Source of the DNA: Rubrivivax albus
GTDB taxonomy: Bacteria > Pseudomonadota > Gammaproteobacteria > Burkholderiales > Burkholderiaceae_C
Assembly: GCF_004016515.1 (NCBI RefSeq)
Contig: NZ_SACT01000009.1
Location: 124,001 to 188,000, forward strand
DNA length: 64,000 nt
Reading direction: 5' to 3'
In this document: positions 19,494 to 29,447 of the stretch, piece after piece
Numbering within the stretch: the first letter of the stretch is position 1
Layout: each line of letters starts with the position of its first letter
The notes under the pieces: model-generated
The model's database searches: none
The model's input: only the letters and a program-made list of their open reading frames with translations
What the model was told of the DNA's origin: nothing
Made by a program: the position numbers and the translations under genes

Positions 19494-19562
19494 CCGCTCC
19501 GCCGCGCCTTGTTTTTCATTTGCGGCGCCAGGGCCTGAGCGTCGCGCAGAGAGGTCTGAACC

Positions 19563-20111
19563 ATCGCTACCTTCATGGACCGCCGCGTCCCGAACGCGGA
19601 GCGCAAGCACCGGTTGAACCGGGAGATCATGGTGCCGCAGGTGCGCCTGAACGGGGTCGAGAACGAGCCACTGGGTATCGTCCCCACGTACGAAGCGTTG
19701 CGCATGGCCGGGGAGCTGGACGTCGATCTGGTCGAGATCGCCGCCACCGCCGACCCGCCGGTGTGCCGGTTGATGGACTACGGCAAGTTCAAGTACCAGG
19801 AGCAGAAGCGCGCCGCCGAGGCCAAGGCCAAGCAGAAGGTCATCGAGGTCAAGGAAGTCAAGTTCCGGCCCGGTACCGACGAAGGCGACTACAACATCAA
19901 GATGCGCAACCTGCGCCGCTTCATCGCCGAGGACGGCGACAAGGGCAAGGTCACGCTGAGGTTCCGGGGGCGCGAGATCACCCACCAGGAGATCGGGATG
20001 CGGCTGCTCGAGCGCATCCGCGACGAACTGGCCGACGTCGCGGTCGTGGAGCACATGCCCAAGCTCGAAGGGCGCCAGATGATCATGGTGCTGGCGCCCA
20101 AGCGAAAGTAG
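19563..20111 (+). CDS. infC: Translation initiation factor IF-3, ATC start codon
   Basis: IF-3 binds the 30S subunit and checks start-codon fidelity. The protein contains the N-domain ERKHRLNREIMVPQVRLNGVEN, the linker rich in Lys/Glu, and the C-domain with VKFRPGTDEGDYNIK and FRGREITHQEIGM, ending in MIMVLAPKRK. A conventional reading would start at the ATG at 19575. The ATC at 19563 is preferred: it lies 7 bases after AGAGAGG and yields the IATFMDRR N-terminus seen in related Burkholderiales. A rare start codon lets IF-3 repress its own translation, as shown for AUU in E. coli infC. This gives 182 residues. Confidence 0.93.
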   Translation: MATFMDRRVPNAERKHRLNREIMVPQVRLNGVENEPLGIVPTYEALRMAGELDVDLVEIAATADPPVCRLMDYGKFKYQEQKRAAEAKAKQKVIEVKEVKFRPGTDEGDYNIKMRNLRRFIAEDGDKGKVTLRFRGREITHQEIGMRLLERIRDELADVAVVEHMPKLEGRQMIMVLAPKRK

Positions 20112-20166
20112 AAGAGATCACCGCATTCGCGGGTCAGGTTGGTCGCCTGGCCCACGAGAGAAGCCG

Positions 20167-20205
20167 CTGCAGGCCAGCAAGCACCACGCCCGTGGTCGCC
20201 TGCAG
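20167..20205 (+). promoter_or_regulatory. Nested hairpin in the infC-rpmI spacer
   Basis: CTGCAGGC (20167-20174) and GCCTGCAG (20198-20205) form a perfect 8-base stem. Inside it ACCAC (20183-20187) pairs with GTGGT (20192-20196) over a GCCC loop. The structure ends 23 bases before the rpmI start. In E. coli the ribosomal protein L20 represses rpmI-rplT by binding an RNA structure in this part of the operon, so this hairpin is a candidate L20 target. It has no T-run and is not a terminator. Confidence 0.45.
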
Positions 20206-20228
20206 GGGCATACATAGAAGGAGCATTC

Positions 20229-20432
20229 ATGCCCAAGATGAAGACCAAGAGCAGCGCGAAGAAGCGTTTTCGCGTCCGTCCGGGTGGCACCGTCAAGCGG
20301 GGCCAGGCGTTCAAGCGCCACATCCTGACCAAGAAGACCACGAAGAACAAGCGCCACCTGCGTGGGGCTGCCAACGTGCACGAGACCAACATGGGCCACA
20401 TCGCCGCGATGCTGCCCTTCGCTGGCCTCTGA
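20229..20432 (+). CDS. rpmI: 50S ribosomal protein L35 (bL35)
   Basis: A 67-residue, strongly basic protein starting MPKMKTKSSAKKRFRV and containing GTVKRGQAFKRHILTKK, both diagnostic for bL35. The ATG at 20229 follows AGAAGGAG at ideal spacing; the frame is open upstream but shows no bL35 similarity there. It lies between infC and rplT, as in most bacteria, and is probably translated in balance with L20. Confidence 0.98.
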   Translation: MPKMKTKSSAKKRFRVRPGGTVKRGQAFKRHILTKKTTKNKRHLRGAANVHETNMGHIAAMLPFAGL

Positions 20433-20459
20433 TCTTCAAGACGGACTAGGAGAGAACAC

Positions 20460-20816
20460 ATGCCTCGCGTCAAACGTGGTGTCACCGCCCATGCGCGTCA
20501 CAAGAAGATCCTGAAGCTCGCCAAGGGCTTCCGGGGCCGCCGCAAGAACGTCTTCCGCATCGCCAAGCAGGCGGTGATGAAGGCCGGGCAGTACGCCTAC
20601 CGTGACCGCCGCACCCGCAAGCGGGTGTTCCGCCAGCTCTGGATCGCGCGGATCAACGCCGCGTCTCGCGAGCTTGGCGTCACCTACAGCAAATTCATGG
20701 CTGGCCTGAAGAAGGCCAACATCGGGCTCGACCGCAAGGTCCTGGCCGACATGGCCGTGAACGACCCGGCTGCCTTTGGCAGCATCGTGGAGAAGGTGAA
20801 GGCCCAGCTCGCTTGA
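20460..20816 (+). CDS. rplT: 50S ribosomal protein L20 (bL20)
   Basis: A 118-residue basic protein of normal length, beginning MPRVKRGVTAHARHKKILKL and containing RGRRKNVFRIAKQAVMKAGQY and LWIARINAASR, all diagnostic for bL20. It binds 23S rRNA early in 50S assembly and in other bacteria also autoregulates this operon. An AGGAGAGA ribosome-binding site precedes the ATG. A hairpin and an intrinsic terminator follow before pheS. Confidence 0.98.
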   Translation: MPRVKRGVTAHARHKKILKLAKGFRGRRKNVFRIAKQAVMKAGQYAYRDRRTRKRVFRQLWIARINAASRELGVTYSKFMAGLKKANIGLDRKVLADMAVNDPAAFGSIVEKVKAQLA

Positions 20817-20857
20817 CCCGCCATGCCGGCCTCGTGCCGGCATGAGTCGAGCTTCTC

Positions 20858-20886
20858 AAGGCCGTCACCTCGGGGCGGCCTTTTTT
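20858..20886 (+). terminator. Intrinsic terminator between rplT and pheS
   Basis: AAGGCCG (20858-20864) pairs with CGGCCTT (20876-20882), followed by TTTTTT. Upstream, ATGCCGGC (20823-20830) and GCCGGCAT (20836-20843) form another perfect 8-base hairpin. The terminator lies only 19 bases before the pheS start, so it may attenuate pheST as well as end the ribosomal protein genes. No phenylalanine-rich leader peptide like the enteric pheM was found. Confidence 0.7.
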
Positions 20887-20905
20887 CATTCTTTCTTTGC
20901 CCCCG

Positions 20906-21961
20906 ATGTCCGAACTCGAACAACTGGTCGACGCCGCGCGCAGCGATTTCGCCGCCGCAGCCAGCCCGGCCGCGCTGGAGGACGCCAAGGCGCGCTACCT
21001 CGGCAAGGCCGGCCGCGTGACCGAGCAGCTCAAGGCGCTGGGCCAGCTCCCGCCCGAGGAGAAGAAGGCGCGCGGTGCGCAGATCAACCAGGCCAAGCAG
21101 CAGATCGAGGGACTTCTCGGCGAACGGCGCGAAGCCCTGGCTGCCGCGGAACTCGAACGCCAGCTGCAGGCCGAGGCCCTGGACGTGACGCTGCCCGGTC
21201 GCCAGCGCGGCATGGGTGGCCTGCACCCGGTCAGCCGCACGATCGAGCGCATCGAGGCCATCTTTGGCAGCATGGGCTTCGACGTGGCCGACGGCCCCGA
21301 GATCGAGACCGACTGGTTCAACTTCACTGCGCTCAACAGCCCGGAAAACCACCCGGCGCGGTCGATGCAGGACACGTTCTATGTCGACCTGAAGGACGCC
21401 GAAGGCCGGCCGCTGAACCTGCGCACGCACACCAGCCCGATGCAGGTGCGCTATGCGAAGGCGCATGTCGCGCGGCATGCCGAGGCCCTGGCCCGCGGTG
21501 AGCCCATCCCGGAAATCCGCGTCATTGCGCCGGGCCGCACCTACCGCGTGGACAGTGACGCCACGCACTCACCGATGTTCCACCAGTGCGAAGGCCTGTG
21601 GATCGGTGAGAACGTCAGCTTCAAGGACCTGAAGGCCGTCTTCAGCGACTTCCTGCGCCGCTTCTTCGAGACCGACGACCTGACCGTGCGGTTCCGGCCA
21701 TCGTTCTTTCCGTTCACCGAACCGTCGGCCGAGGTCGACCTGGCCTTCGGCGACGGCCCGTTGAAGGGCAGTTGGCTGGAGGTGGCCGGCTCGGGCCAGG
21801 TGCACCCCAACGTGGTGCGCAACTTCGGGCTCGACCCGGAGCGCTACATCGGCTTCGCGTTTGGCATGGGTCCGGACCGCCTGACCATGCTGCGCTACGG
21901 CATCACCGACCTGCGCCTGTTCTTCGAGAACGACCTGCGCTTCCTGTCCCAGTTCAAGTAA
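20906..21961 (+). CDS. pheS: Phenylalanyl-tRNA synthetase alpha subunit
   Basis: A 351-residue class II synthetase subunit that forms an alpha2-beta2 enzyme with PheT. The N-terminal coiled-coil reads LEQLVDAARSDFAAAAS. The catalytic domain starts with GRQRGMGGLHPVSRTIERIEAIFGSMGF; motif 2 is in RTYRVDSDATHSPMFHQCEG, and motif 3 is in GFAFGMGPDRLTMLRYGI. An upstream TTG at 20897 is possible; the ATG at 20906 giving MSELEQLV is the usual start. pheT follows 12 bases downstream. Confidence 0.97.
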   Translation: MSELEQLVDAARSDFAAAASPAALEDAKARYLGKAGRVTEQLKALGQLPPEEKKARGAQINQAKQQIEGLLGERREALAAAELERQLQAEALDVTLPGRQRGMGGLHPVSRTIERIEAIFGSMGFDVADGPEIETDWFNFTALNSPENHPARSMQDTFYVDLKDAEGRPLNLRTHTSPMQVRYAKAHVARHAEALARGEPIPEIRVIAPGRTYRVDSDATHSPMFHQCEGLWIGENVSFKDLKAVFSDFLRRFFETDDLTVRFRPSFFPFTEPSAEVDLAFGDGPLKGSWLEVAGSGQVHPNVVRNFGLDPERYIGFAFGMGPDRLTMLRYGITDLRLFFENDLRFLSQFK

Positions 21962-21973
21962 GCCGCACCCGAG

Positions 21974-24391
21974 ATGCAATTCCCCGAATCCTGGTTGCGC
22001 GAGTTCTGCAACCCCCCGCTGGACACGGCTGACCTGGCCGAACTGCTGACCATGGCCGGCCTGGAGGTCGAGGAGACCCGTCCCGTGGCGCCGCCGTTCA
22101 GCGGCATCGTGGTCGCCGAGATCCTGACGGCCGAGCCGCACCCGCAGGCCGACCGCCTGCGCGTGTGCAGCGTCGCCGTGGGGCAGGGCGACCCGCTGCA
22201 GATCGTCTGCGGCGCGCCCAACGCGCGCGCCGGCCTGAAGGCGCCGCTGGCCATGGTGGGCGCCGAACTGCCCCCTGGCGACGATGGCAAGCCCTTCAAG
22301 ATCGGCGTGGGCAAGCTGCGCGGCGTGGAAAGCCGAGGCATGCTGTGCTCGGCCAAGGAGCTCAAGCTCTCCGACGACCACGGCGGCCTGCTCGAACTGG
22401 CGGCCGATGCGCCCGTGGGTGCCGACATCCGCGACCACTTGAAGCTCGACGACACGCTGTTCACGCTCAAGCTCACGCCCAACCTGGCGCATGCGCTGTC
22501 GGTGTACGGCATCGCACGCGAGGTGTCGGCGCTGACCGGTGCGCCGCTGAAGACGCCGGCCTTCCTGCCGGTGCCACCGAGTCACGATGCGAAGCTGCCG
22601 GTGCGCGTGGAGGCGCCCGACCTCTGCGGCCGCTTCTCCGGCCGCATCGTGCGCGGCGTGGACACCCAGGCGAAGACGCCGGCGTGGATGGTCGACCGCC
22701 TGGCCAGGTGCGGGCAGCGCAGCGTCTCGGCGCTGGTGGACATCTCCAACTACGTGATGTTCGAGTACGGGCGACCCTCCCACATTTTCGACCTCGACAA
22801 GATCGACGGCGAACTGGTCGTGCGCTGGGGCCGCGACGGCGAACAACTGGAACTGCTCAACGGCAACACCGTGAGCGTGGACGGCAGCGTGGGCGTGATC
22901 GCCGACCGTGCGCGCGTGGAGTCGCTGGCCGGCATCATGGGCGGCGAACACACCGCCGTCTCCGACAGCACGCGCAGCGTCTACGTCGAGGCCGCGTTCT
23001 GGTGGCCCGATGCCGTGGCCGGCCGTTCGCGCCGCTACGGTTTCGCCACCGACGCCGGCCATCGCTTCGAACGTGGCGTGGACCCGGCGCTGACGGTCGA
23101 GCACATCGAGCGCATCACCGCACTGATCGTGGAGATCTGCGGCACGCCCGACACCATGGTCGGACCGATGGACGACCAGATCCTGAACCTGCCTTCGCCT
23201 CAACCCGTCACGCTGCGCGTGGCGCGGGCGGTCAAGGTCATCGGGATGCCGCTGACCCAGGCGCAGTGCGCCGACGTGTTCCGTGGCCTGGGTCTGGCGT
23301 GCGTGGAAGGCGAGGGCACTCTGACCGTCACGCCGCCGTCTTGGCGCTTCGACCTGCGCATCGAAGAGGACCTGATCGAAGAGGTTGCACGCATCGTCGG
23401 CTACGACCAGTTGCCGCCGACGGCGCCGGTGGCGCCTGTCATGGCGCGTGCGCAGCCCGAACGCCGCCGCAGCGTGCATGCCGTCAAGCATGCGCTGGCT
23501 GCCCGCGGCTACCAGGAGACCATCAACTTCAGCTTCGTCGAGGCGCGCTGGGAGCACGAACTGGCCGACAACCCCGACCCGATCCGCGTGCTCAACCCCA
23601 TCGCGGCTCCGCTGGCCGTGATGCGGTCCAGCCTGCTGGCGAGCCTGGTGGGGGTGCTTCGGCACAACCTGGCCCGCCGCGCGCCGCGCGTGCGCGTCTT
23701 CGAGACCGGCCGGGTGTTCCGCCGCGACCCACGGGCCCGGGACGGCGCCATCAGCGTGGCCGGCCTGGTGCAGCCGCGCAGGGTGGCCGGGCTGGCCTGG
23801 GGCCCGGCCGCTGCGCTGCAATGGGGCGAGGCGGAGCGGGCGGTCGACTTCTTCGACGTCAAGGGCGATGTCGAGGCGCTGCTGGCGCCGATGCGCCCGC
23901 GCTTCGTCGCCGACACGCATCCGGCGCTGCACCCGGGCCGCTGTGCTGCGGTCAAGATCGACGGTCAGCTGATCGGCCATGTCGGCGAACTGCACCCACG
24001 TTGGCGCCAGGCCTACGACCTGCCGTCGGCGCCGGTGCTGTTCGAACTGGACCTCGATACCGTCATGGCGCGCCCGCTGCCGGCACCGCAGCCGCTGCCC
24101 CGCCAGCCCGGCGCCGTGCGCGACATCGCGCTGGTGGTGACCGATGGCGTGGCGCACGACGCGCTGATCGCCACCCTGGCCGACGACCCGCTGGTGCGCC
24201 AGGTGACGCTGTTCGACATCTACCGACCGGCGCAACCTGGTGGTGGCCTGGCCGCCGGTGAGCGCAGCCTGGCACTGCGCCTGGATCTGCTCGACCCCAC
24301 GGCCACGTTGACCGACGAGCGCATCGACGCCGTGGTCACCGCCGCCGTGGCGCGTGCAGCACAGGCCCATGGCGCGCGCCTGCGGGCTTGA
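21974..24391 (+). CDS. pheT: Phenylalanyl-tRNA synthetase beta subunit
   Basis: An 805-residue protein of full length. The start MQFPESWLREFCNPPLDTADLAELLTMAGLEVE is followed by the EMAP-like tRNA-binding domain (VVAEILTAEPHPQADRLRVC), the B3/B4 editing domain (NYVMFEYGRPSHIFDLDKI), the B5 domain and the catalytic-like domain. The protein ends in the FDX-ACB anticodon-binding domain (QPLPRQPGAVRDIALVV). The beta subunit edits Tyr-tRNA-Phe and binds tRNA. Its TGA is followed by the AAGGAG of ihfA. Confidence 0.97.
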   Translation: MQFPESWLREFCNPPLDTADLAELLTMAGLEVEETRPVAPPFSGIVVAEILTAEPHPQADRLRVCSVAVGQGDPLQIVCGAPNARAGLKAPLAMVGAELPPGDDGKPFKIGVGKLRGVESRGMLCSAKELKLSDDHGGLLELAADAPVGADIRDHLKLDDTLFTLKLTPNLAHALSVYGIAREVSALTGAPLKTPAFLPVPPSHDAKLPVRVEAPDLCGRFSGRIVRGVDTQAKTPAWMVDRLARCGQRSVSALVDISNYVMFEYGRPSHIFDLDKIDGELVVRWGRDGEQLELLNGNTVSVDGSVGVIADRARVESLAGIMGGEHTAVSDSTRSVYVEAAFWWPDAVAGRSRRYGFATDAGHRFERGVDPALTVEHIERITALIVEICGTPDTMVGPMDDQILNLPSPQPVTLRVARAVKVIGMPLTQAQCADVFRGLGLACVEGEGTLTVTPPSWRFDLRIEEDLIEEVARIVGYDQLPPTAPVAPVMARAQPERRRSVHAVKHALAARGYQETINFSFVEARWEHELADNPDPIRVLNPIAAPLAVMRSSLLASLVGVLRHNLARRAPRVRVFETGRVFRRDPRARDGAISVAGLVQPRRVAGLAWGPAAALQWGEAERAVDFFDVKGDVEALLAPMRPRFVADTHPALHPGRCAAVKIDGQLIGHVGELHPRWRQAYDLPSAPVLFELDLDTVMARPLPAPQPLPRQPGAVRDIALVVTDGVAHDALIATLADDPLVRQVTLFDIYRPAQPGGGLAAGERSLALRLDLLDPTATLTDERIDAVVTAAVARAAQAHGARLRA

Positions 24392-24405
24392 AGGAGCACA
24401 TGCCC

Positions 24406-24783
24406 ATGAACGACCAAGACAACCCGCGCAGTGGCGACGCCGGCCGGCCGGTGATCCTGCCGTCGCTGGAGACGCCTACGCTGACCAAGGCCGACCTGGC
24501 CGAACTGCTGTTCGACCGCCTGGGCCTGAACAAGCGCGAATCCAAGGACATGGTCGAAGCCTTCTTCGACATCGTGCACGGCACCCTGGTGAGCGGTCAG
24601 GATGTCAAGCTGTCGGGCTTTGGCAACTTCAACATCCGGCGCAAGGCCCCGCGCCCCGGGCGCAACCCGCGCACGGGCGAGTCCATCCCCATCAAGGCGC
24701 GCCAGGTGGTCACCTTCCACGCCAGTCACAAGTTGAAGTCACTCGTGCAGGGCGACACGCCGGGGGGGGAAGACTTCGAGTAA
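24406..24783 (+). CDS. ihfA: Integration host factor alpha subunit
   Basis: A 125-residue HU/IHF-family protein; IHF is a heterodimer that bends DNA by about 160 degrees and acts in transcription, replication and recombination. TPTLTKADLAELLFDRLGLN is the N-terminal helical body, and KLSGFGNFNIRRKAPRPGRNPRTGE contains the beta arm with the intercalating proline. Compared with the usual 100 residues it has an N-terminal extension of about 25 residues. The ATG at 24406 is 9 bases after AAGGAG; the ATG at 24400 is too close to it. The pheT-ihfA-merR order is widely conserved. Confidence 0.96.
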   Translation: MNDQDNPRSGDAGRPVILPSLETPTLTKADLAELLFDRLGLNKRESKDMVEAFFDIVHGTLVSGQDVKLSGFGNFNIRRKAPRPGRNPRTGESIPIKARQVVTFHASHKLKSLVQGDTPGGEDFE

Positions 24784-24817
24784 AGTCTGGAAACTTCCTC
24801 CGATCTCCTTGATTTGA

Positions 24818-25261
24818 ATGGAGAATCAGCTCCCACCGATCCCTGCCAAGCGCTACTTCACGATCGGTGAGGTGAGCGAGCTCTGCGGCGTCAAGCCGTA
24901 CGTGCTGCGGTACTGGGAGCAGGAGTTCACCCAGCTCAAGCCCATGAAGCGCCGGGGCAACCGGCGCTACTACCAGCACCACGAGGTGCTGCTGGTCCGG
25001 CGCATCCGCGAGCTGCTCTACGACCAGGGGTTCACGATCAGCGGGGCCCGCAATCGCCTCACCGACCACGGCGGTCTGATCAGCAGCCCGGAGCGCGCCG
25101 AAGACAACGCGTTGGCAGCGGCAGATATGCCCGATGAAACCGTCGAGCCCCCGGCCCGCCACAACACCCCGGCGGCGTCCGCTCCAGCGGCAGCACCGGT
25201 GATGGACGCCCGCCAGCTGCGCGCCGAACTCGAAGCAATCGCCGCGCTGCTGCGGACGTGA
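24818..25261 (+). CDS. MerR family transcriptional regulator
   Basis: A 147-residue protein with an N-terminal MerR winged helix: RYFTIGEVSELCGVKPYVLRYWEQEF, followed by RRGNRRYYQHHEVLLVRRIREL. The C-terminal part after about residue 85 is short, Ala/Pro-rich and lacks the Cys ligands of metal-sensing MerR proteins or a known drug-binding domain. This short MerR downstream of ihfA is conserved across beta- and gammaproteobacteria, but its targets are not established. It ends just before the tRNA-Pro promoter. Confidence 0.92.
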   Translation: MENQLPPIPAKRYFTIGEVSELCGVKPYVLRYWEQEFTQLKPMKRRGNRRYYQHHEVLLVRRIRELLYDQGFTISGARNRLTDHGGLISSPERAEDNALAAADMPDETVEPPARHNTPAASAPAAAPVMDARQLRAELEAIAALLRT

Positions 25262-25286
25262 AATCGCCCGTTCCGCGGGTTATACT
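25258..25286 (+). promoter_or_regulatory. Probable sigma-70 promoter of tRNA-Pro
   Basis: A good -10 box TATACT (25281-25286) lies 12 bases before the mature tRNA 5' end. At 17 bases upstream the best -35 match is the weak GTGAAA (25258-25263). The run between the -10 box and the tRNA is GC-rich, as expected of a stringently controlled stable-RNA promoter. Confidence 0.55.
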
Positions 25287-25296
25287 GCGCGCTTCG

Positions 25297-25374
<78 letters not shown>

Positions 25375-25383
25375 TCGAACGGC

Positions 25384-25415
25384 AAAGCCCGGTGTCCACA
25401 AGGCACCGGGCTTTT
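25384..25415 (+). terminator. Intrinsic terminator after tRNA-Pro
   Basis: AAAGCCCGGTG (25384-25394) and CACCGGGCTTT (25404-25414) form a perfect 11-base stem with a 9-base loop and a short T-run. It ends the tRNA-Pro transcript and lies 33 bases from the end of the convergent cold-shock gene. With A bases on the other side it may work in both directions. Confidence 0.85.
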
Positions 25416-25447
25416 GCTTTGCTGCTCGTCAGACGCGTCGGCAAGCC

Positions 25448-25681
25448 TCAATCGTTGCCGGCGGTCTCCGCGCCGCTGCGATCGGGCTGGATGTTCTGCG
25501 CCAGATCACCCTTGGGGCCCTTGACCACCTCGAAGGTCACGCGGCTGCCCTGCTTCAGCGTGCGGAAGCCGTCCATCTGCACCGCCGAGAAATGGGCGAA
25601 CACGTCACCGCCGCCGCCATCGGGCTCGATGAAGCCGAAGCCCTTGGCGTCGTTGAACCACTTGACGGTACCTGCAGGCAT
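25448..25681 (-). CDS. Cold-shock domain protein (Csp family)
   Basis: A 77-residue single cold-shock domain. MPAGTVKWFNDAKGFGFIEP is the RNP-1 region, with GFGFI, and DVFAHFSAV is RNP-2. Csp proteins are small single-stranded RNA/DNA chaperones. The frame is open further upstream, but the ATG at 25681 preceded by CGAGGAGTT gives the exact family start. The C-terminal 10 residues are a disordered tail. A strong promoter is visible upstream. Whether it is truly cold-induced cannot be judged; the short 5' region argues against the long cspA-type leader. Confidence 0.95.
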   Translation of the reverse strand: MPAGTVKWFNDAKGFGFIEPDGGGGDVFAHFSAVQMDGFRTLKQGSRVTFEVVKGPKGDLAQNIQPDRSGAETAGND

Positions 25682-25713
25682 GCCAACTCCTCGTCGCCCC
25701 CGGGCGCCGCGAA

Positions 25714-25743
25714 ATTCTGGCGTCGGTCGGAAAAGGGTGTCAA
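25714..25743 (-). promoter_or_regulatory. Sigma-70 promoter of the cold-shock gene
   Basis: On the minus strand a perfect -35 TTGACA (complement of 25738-25743) is followed after 18 bases by CAGAAT (complement of 25714-25719), a 4/6 match to the -10 box. Transcription would begin around 25707, giving a 5' untranslated leader of only about 25 bases. Confidence 0.65.
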
Positions 25744-25946
25744 CCCTTCGGCGACCCTCTCGTTGGTCACGCACTGGTCGCGACCATGGCGCACTTGGGC
25801 GACACGCGAAGCGTGTCGAAGTCACGATCAGCCACCGAAGTGGCCGCGAATTCCCCGCCTTTGCCGGCGCCGCCAGGGCGCAAGATGACACGGTCGCCGA
25901 AGCCCCCGCCTGGCGTTACGGCAGCGCCCTGTGCATAGAATGACCC

Positions 25947-26299
25947 ATGTCCGATGACACCCCGAAGACACCCAAGCTGCCACCCTCCGCACCGCGGCGG
26001 GATGGTGGTGATGGCGCCGTCGTCGTCGAGCGCAAGCGGGCGCGCACCAAGCCACCGGGGCTGTACCAGGTGGTGCTGCTGAACGACGACTACACGCCGA
26101 TGGAATTCGTCGTGATGGTGCTGCAGCACTTCTTCCAGCACGATGTGGACACGGCCACCCACATCATGTTGAAGATCCACCACGAAGGTCGCGGGGTCTG
26201 CGGCGTCTACACCAAGGACGTCGCCGCGACCAAGGTAGAACTCGTCCTTGCAGCCGCCCGTCGAGACGGGCATCCGCTGCAGTGCATTATGGAGGCCGC

Positions 26300-26303
<4 letters not shown>
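25947..26303 (+). CDS. clpS: ATP-dependent Clp protease adaptor ClpS
   Basis: A 118-residue adaptor that delivers N-degron substrates to ClpAP. After a disordered Pro-rich N-terminus the core reads LYQVVLLNDDYTPMEFVVMVLQHFF, with the NDDYTPM loop forming the N-degron pocket, then MLKIHHEGRGVCGVYTKDVA with the conserved His. The stop overlaps the clpA start as ATGA, the standard arrangement. No other gene is seen in the 265 bases between it and the divergent cold-shock gene. Confidence 0.97.
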
Positions 26304-28606
<2,303 letters not shown>

Positions 28607-28637
28607 ACGGCACGACCGGCCACGGCCGACGCGCGCT

Positions 28638-29447
28638 TCAGCGGCGGTTCGGCATGTCCGACGCCGGGTCCTGGCGATAGAACTGCGAGAACACCCCGTA
28701 TAGCGCGGGGTGTTCGTCTTTCAGCGGCTGCGGCGCGACGAAGAAGGCCTCGCTGGCCACGGCGAAGAACTCGTCCTCACCTTGGGCGCCGTAGGGGTCG
28801 AGCAACGTGTGTTCCTCGGCCTCCACGCGCTGGCAGAAGGCAACGAACTCCGACTGCAGCGTCTGCAGCCAGCGCTGGCGCGGCAGGTCGGCAGGCAGGG
28901 GCGGCACGCCGTCGGAGAGCCCGTCGGCCATGTCCAGCACATGCGCGAATTCGTGGATCACCACGTTGTAGGCGCCCACGGCATCACGTCCGGCCTGGCG
29001 CACGTCGTGCCAGCTCAGCATCACCGGGCCGCCCTCCATCGCTTCGCCGGCCAGTTCCTCGTCGTACTCGTGCTGGATGCCGTCCTCGTCGATCACCTGG
29101 CGGCGGGCACGCACCGCATGTGGGTGCACGACGATGCCGACGAAGCCGTCGTATCGCTCCAACCCCAGGCGCAGGACGGGCAGGCAGGCCTGGGCGGCGA
29201 TGGCCACGGCCACGTCGTCGGTCAACCGCAGGCCGCCGGCGGCGGTGAACTCCTTGCGGTCCAGGAAAAGGCTGGTCATGCGGCGCAGAGTGGCCTCGTC
29301 GGCGGGATCGCGGCGCTGCAGGAACGGATAGCGGATGCGCGTGCGCTTCCACAGATCGTCGGGGATCGGCCGCCGCGCCACCGCGCGCGCCTCGGCGAGG
29401 GCCCGCCAGCGGGCCAGCGGGGCCCGGAGCCAGTCGAAGGCGCTCAC
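28638..29447 (-). CDS. mtfA: M90-family metallopeptidase MtfA
   Basis: A 269-residue cytosolic zinc peptidase of the MtfA type, close to E. coli MtfA in length. The frame is open upstream; the GTG at 29447 overlaps the lpxH stop (GTGA) and gives the family start VSAFDWLRAPLARW. The zinc motif HEFAH is at residues 165-169 within YNVVIHEFAHVLDMADG, and EFFAVASEAFF further on supplies the downstream Glu. In E. coli MtfA binds the repressor Mlc and affects the glucose PTS; that link need not hold here. It is the last gene of the minus-strand ppiA-ppiB-lpxH-mtfA group. Confidence 0.93.
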   Translation of the reverse strand: MSAFDWLRAPLARWRALAEARAVARRPIPDDLWKRTRIRYPFLQRRDPADEATLRRMTSLFLDRKEFTAAGGLRLTDDVAVAIAAQACLPVLRLGLERYDGFVGIVVHPHAVRARRQVIDEDGIQHEYDEELAGEAMEGGPVMLSWHDVRQAGRDAVGAYNVVIHEFAHVLDMADGLSDGVPPLPADLPRQRWLQTLQSEFVAFCQRVEAEEHTLLDPYGAQGEDEFFAVASEAFFVAPQPLKDEHPALYGVFSQFYRQDPASDMPNRR

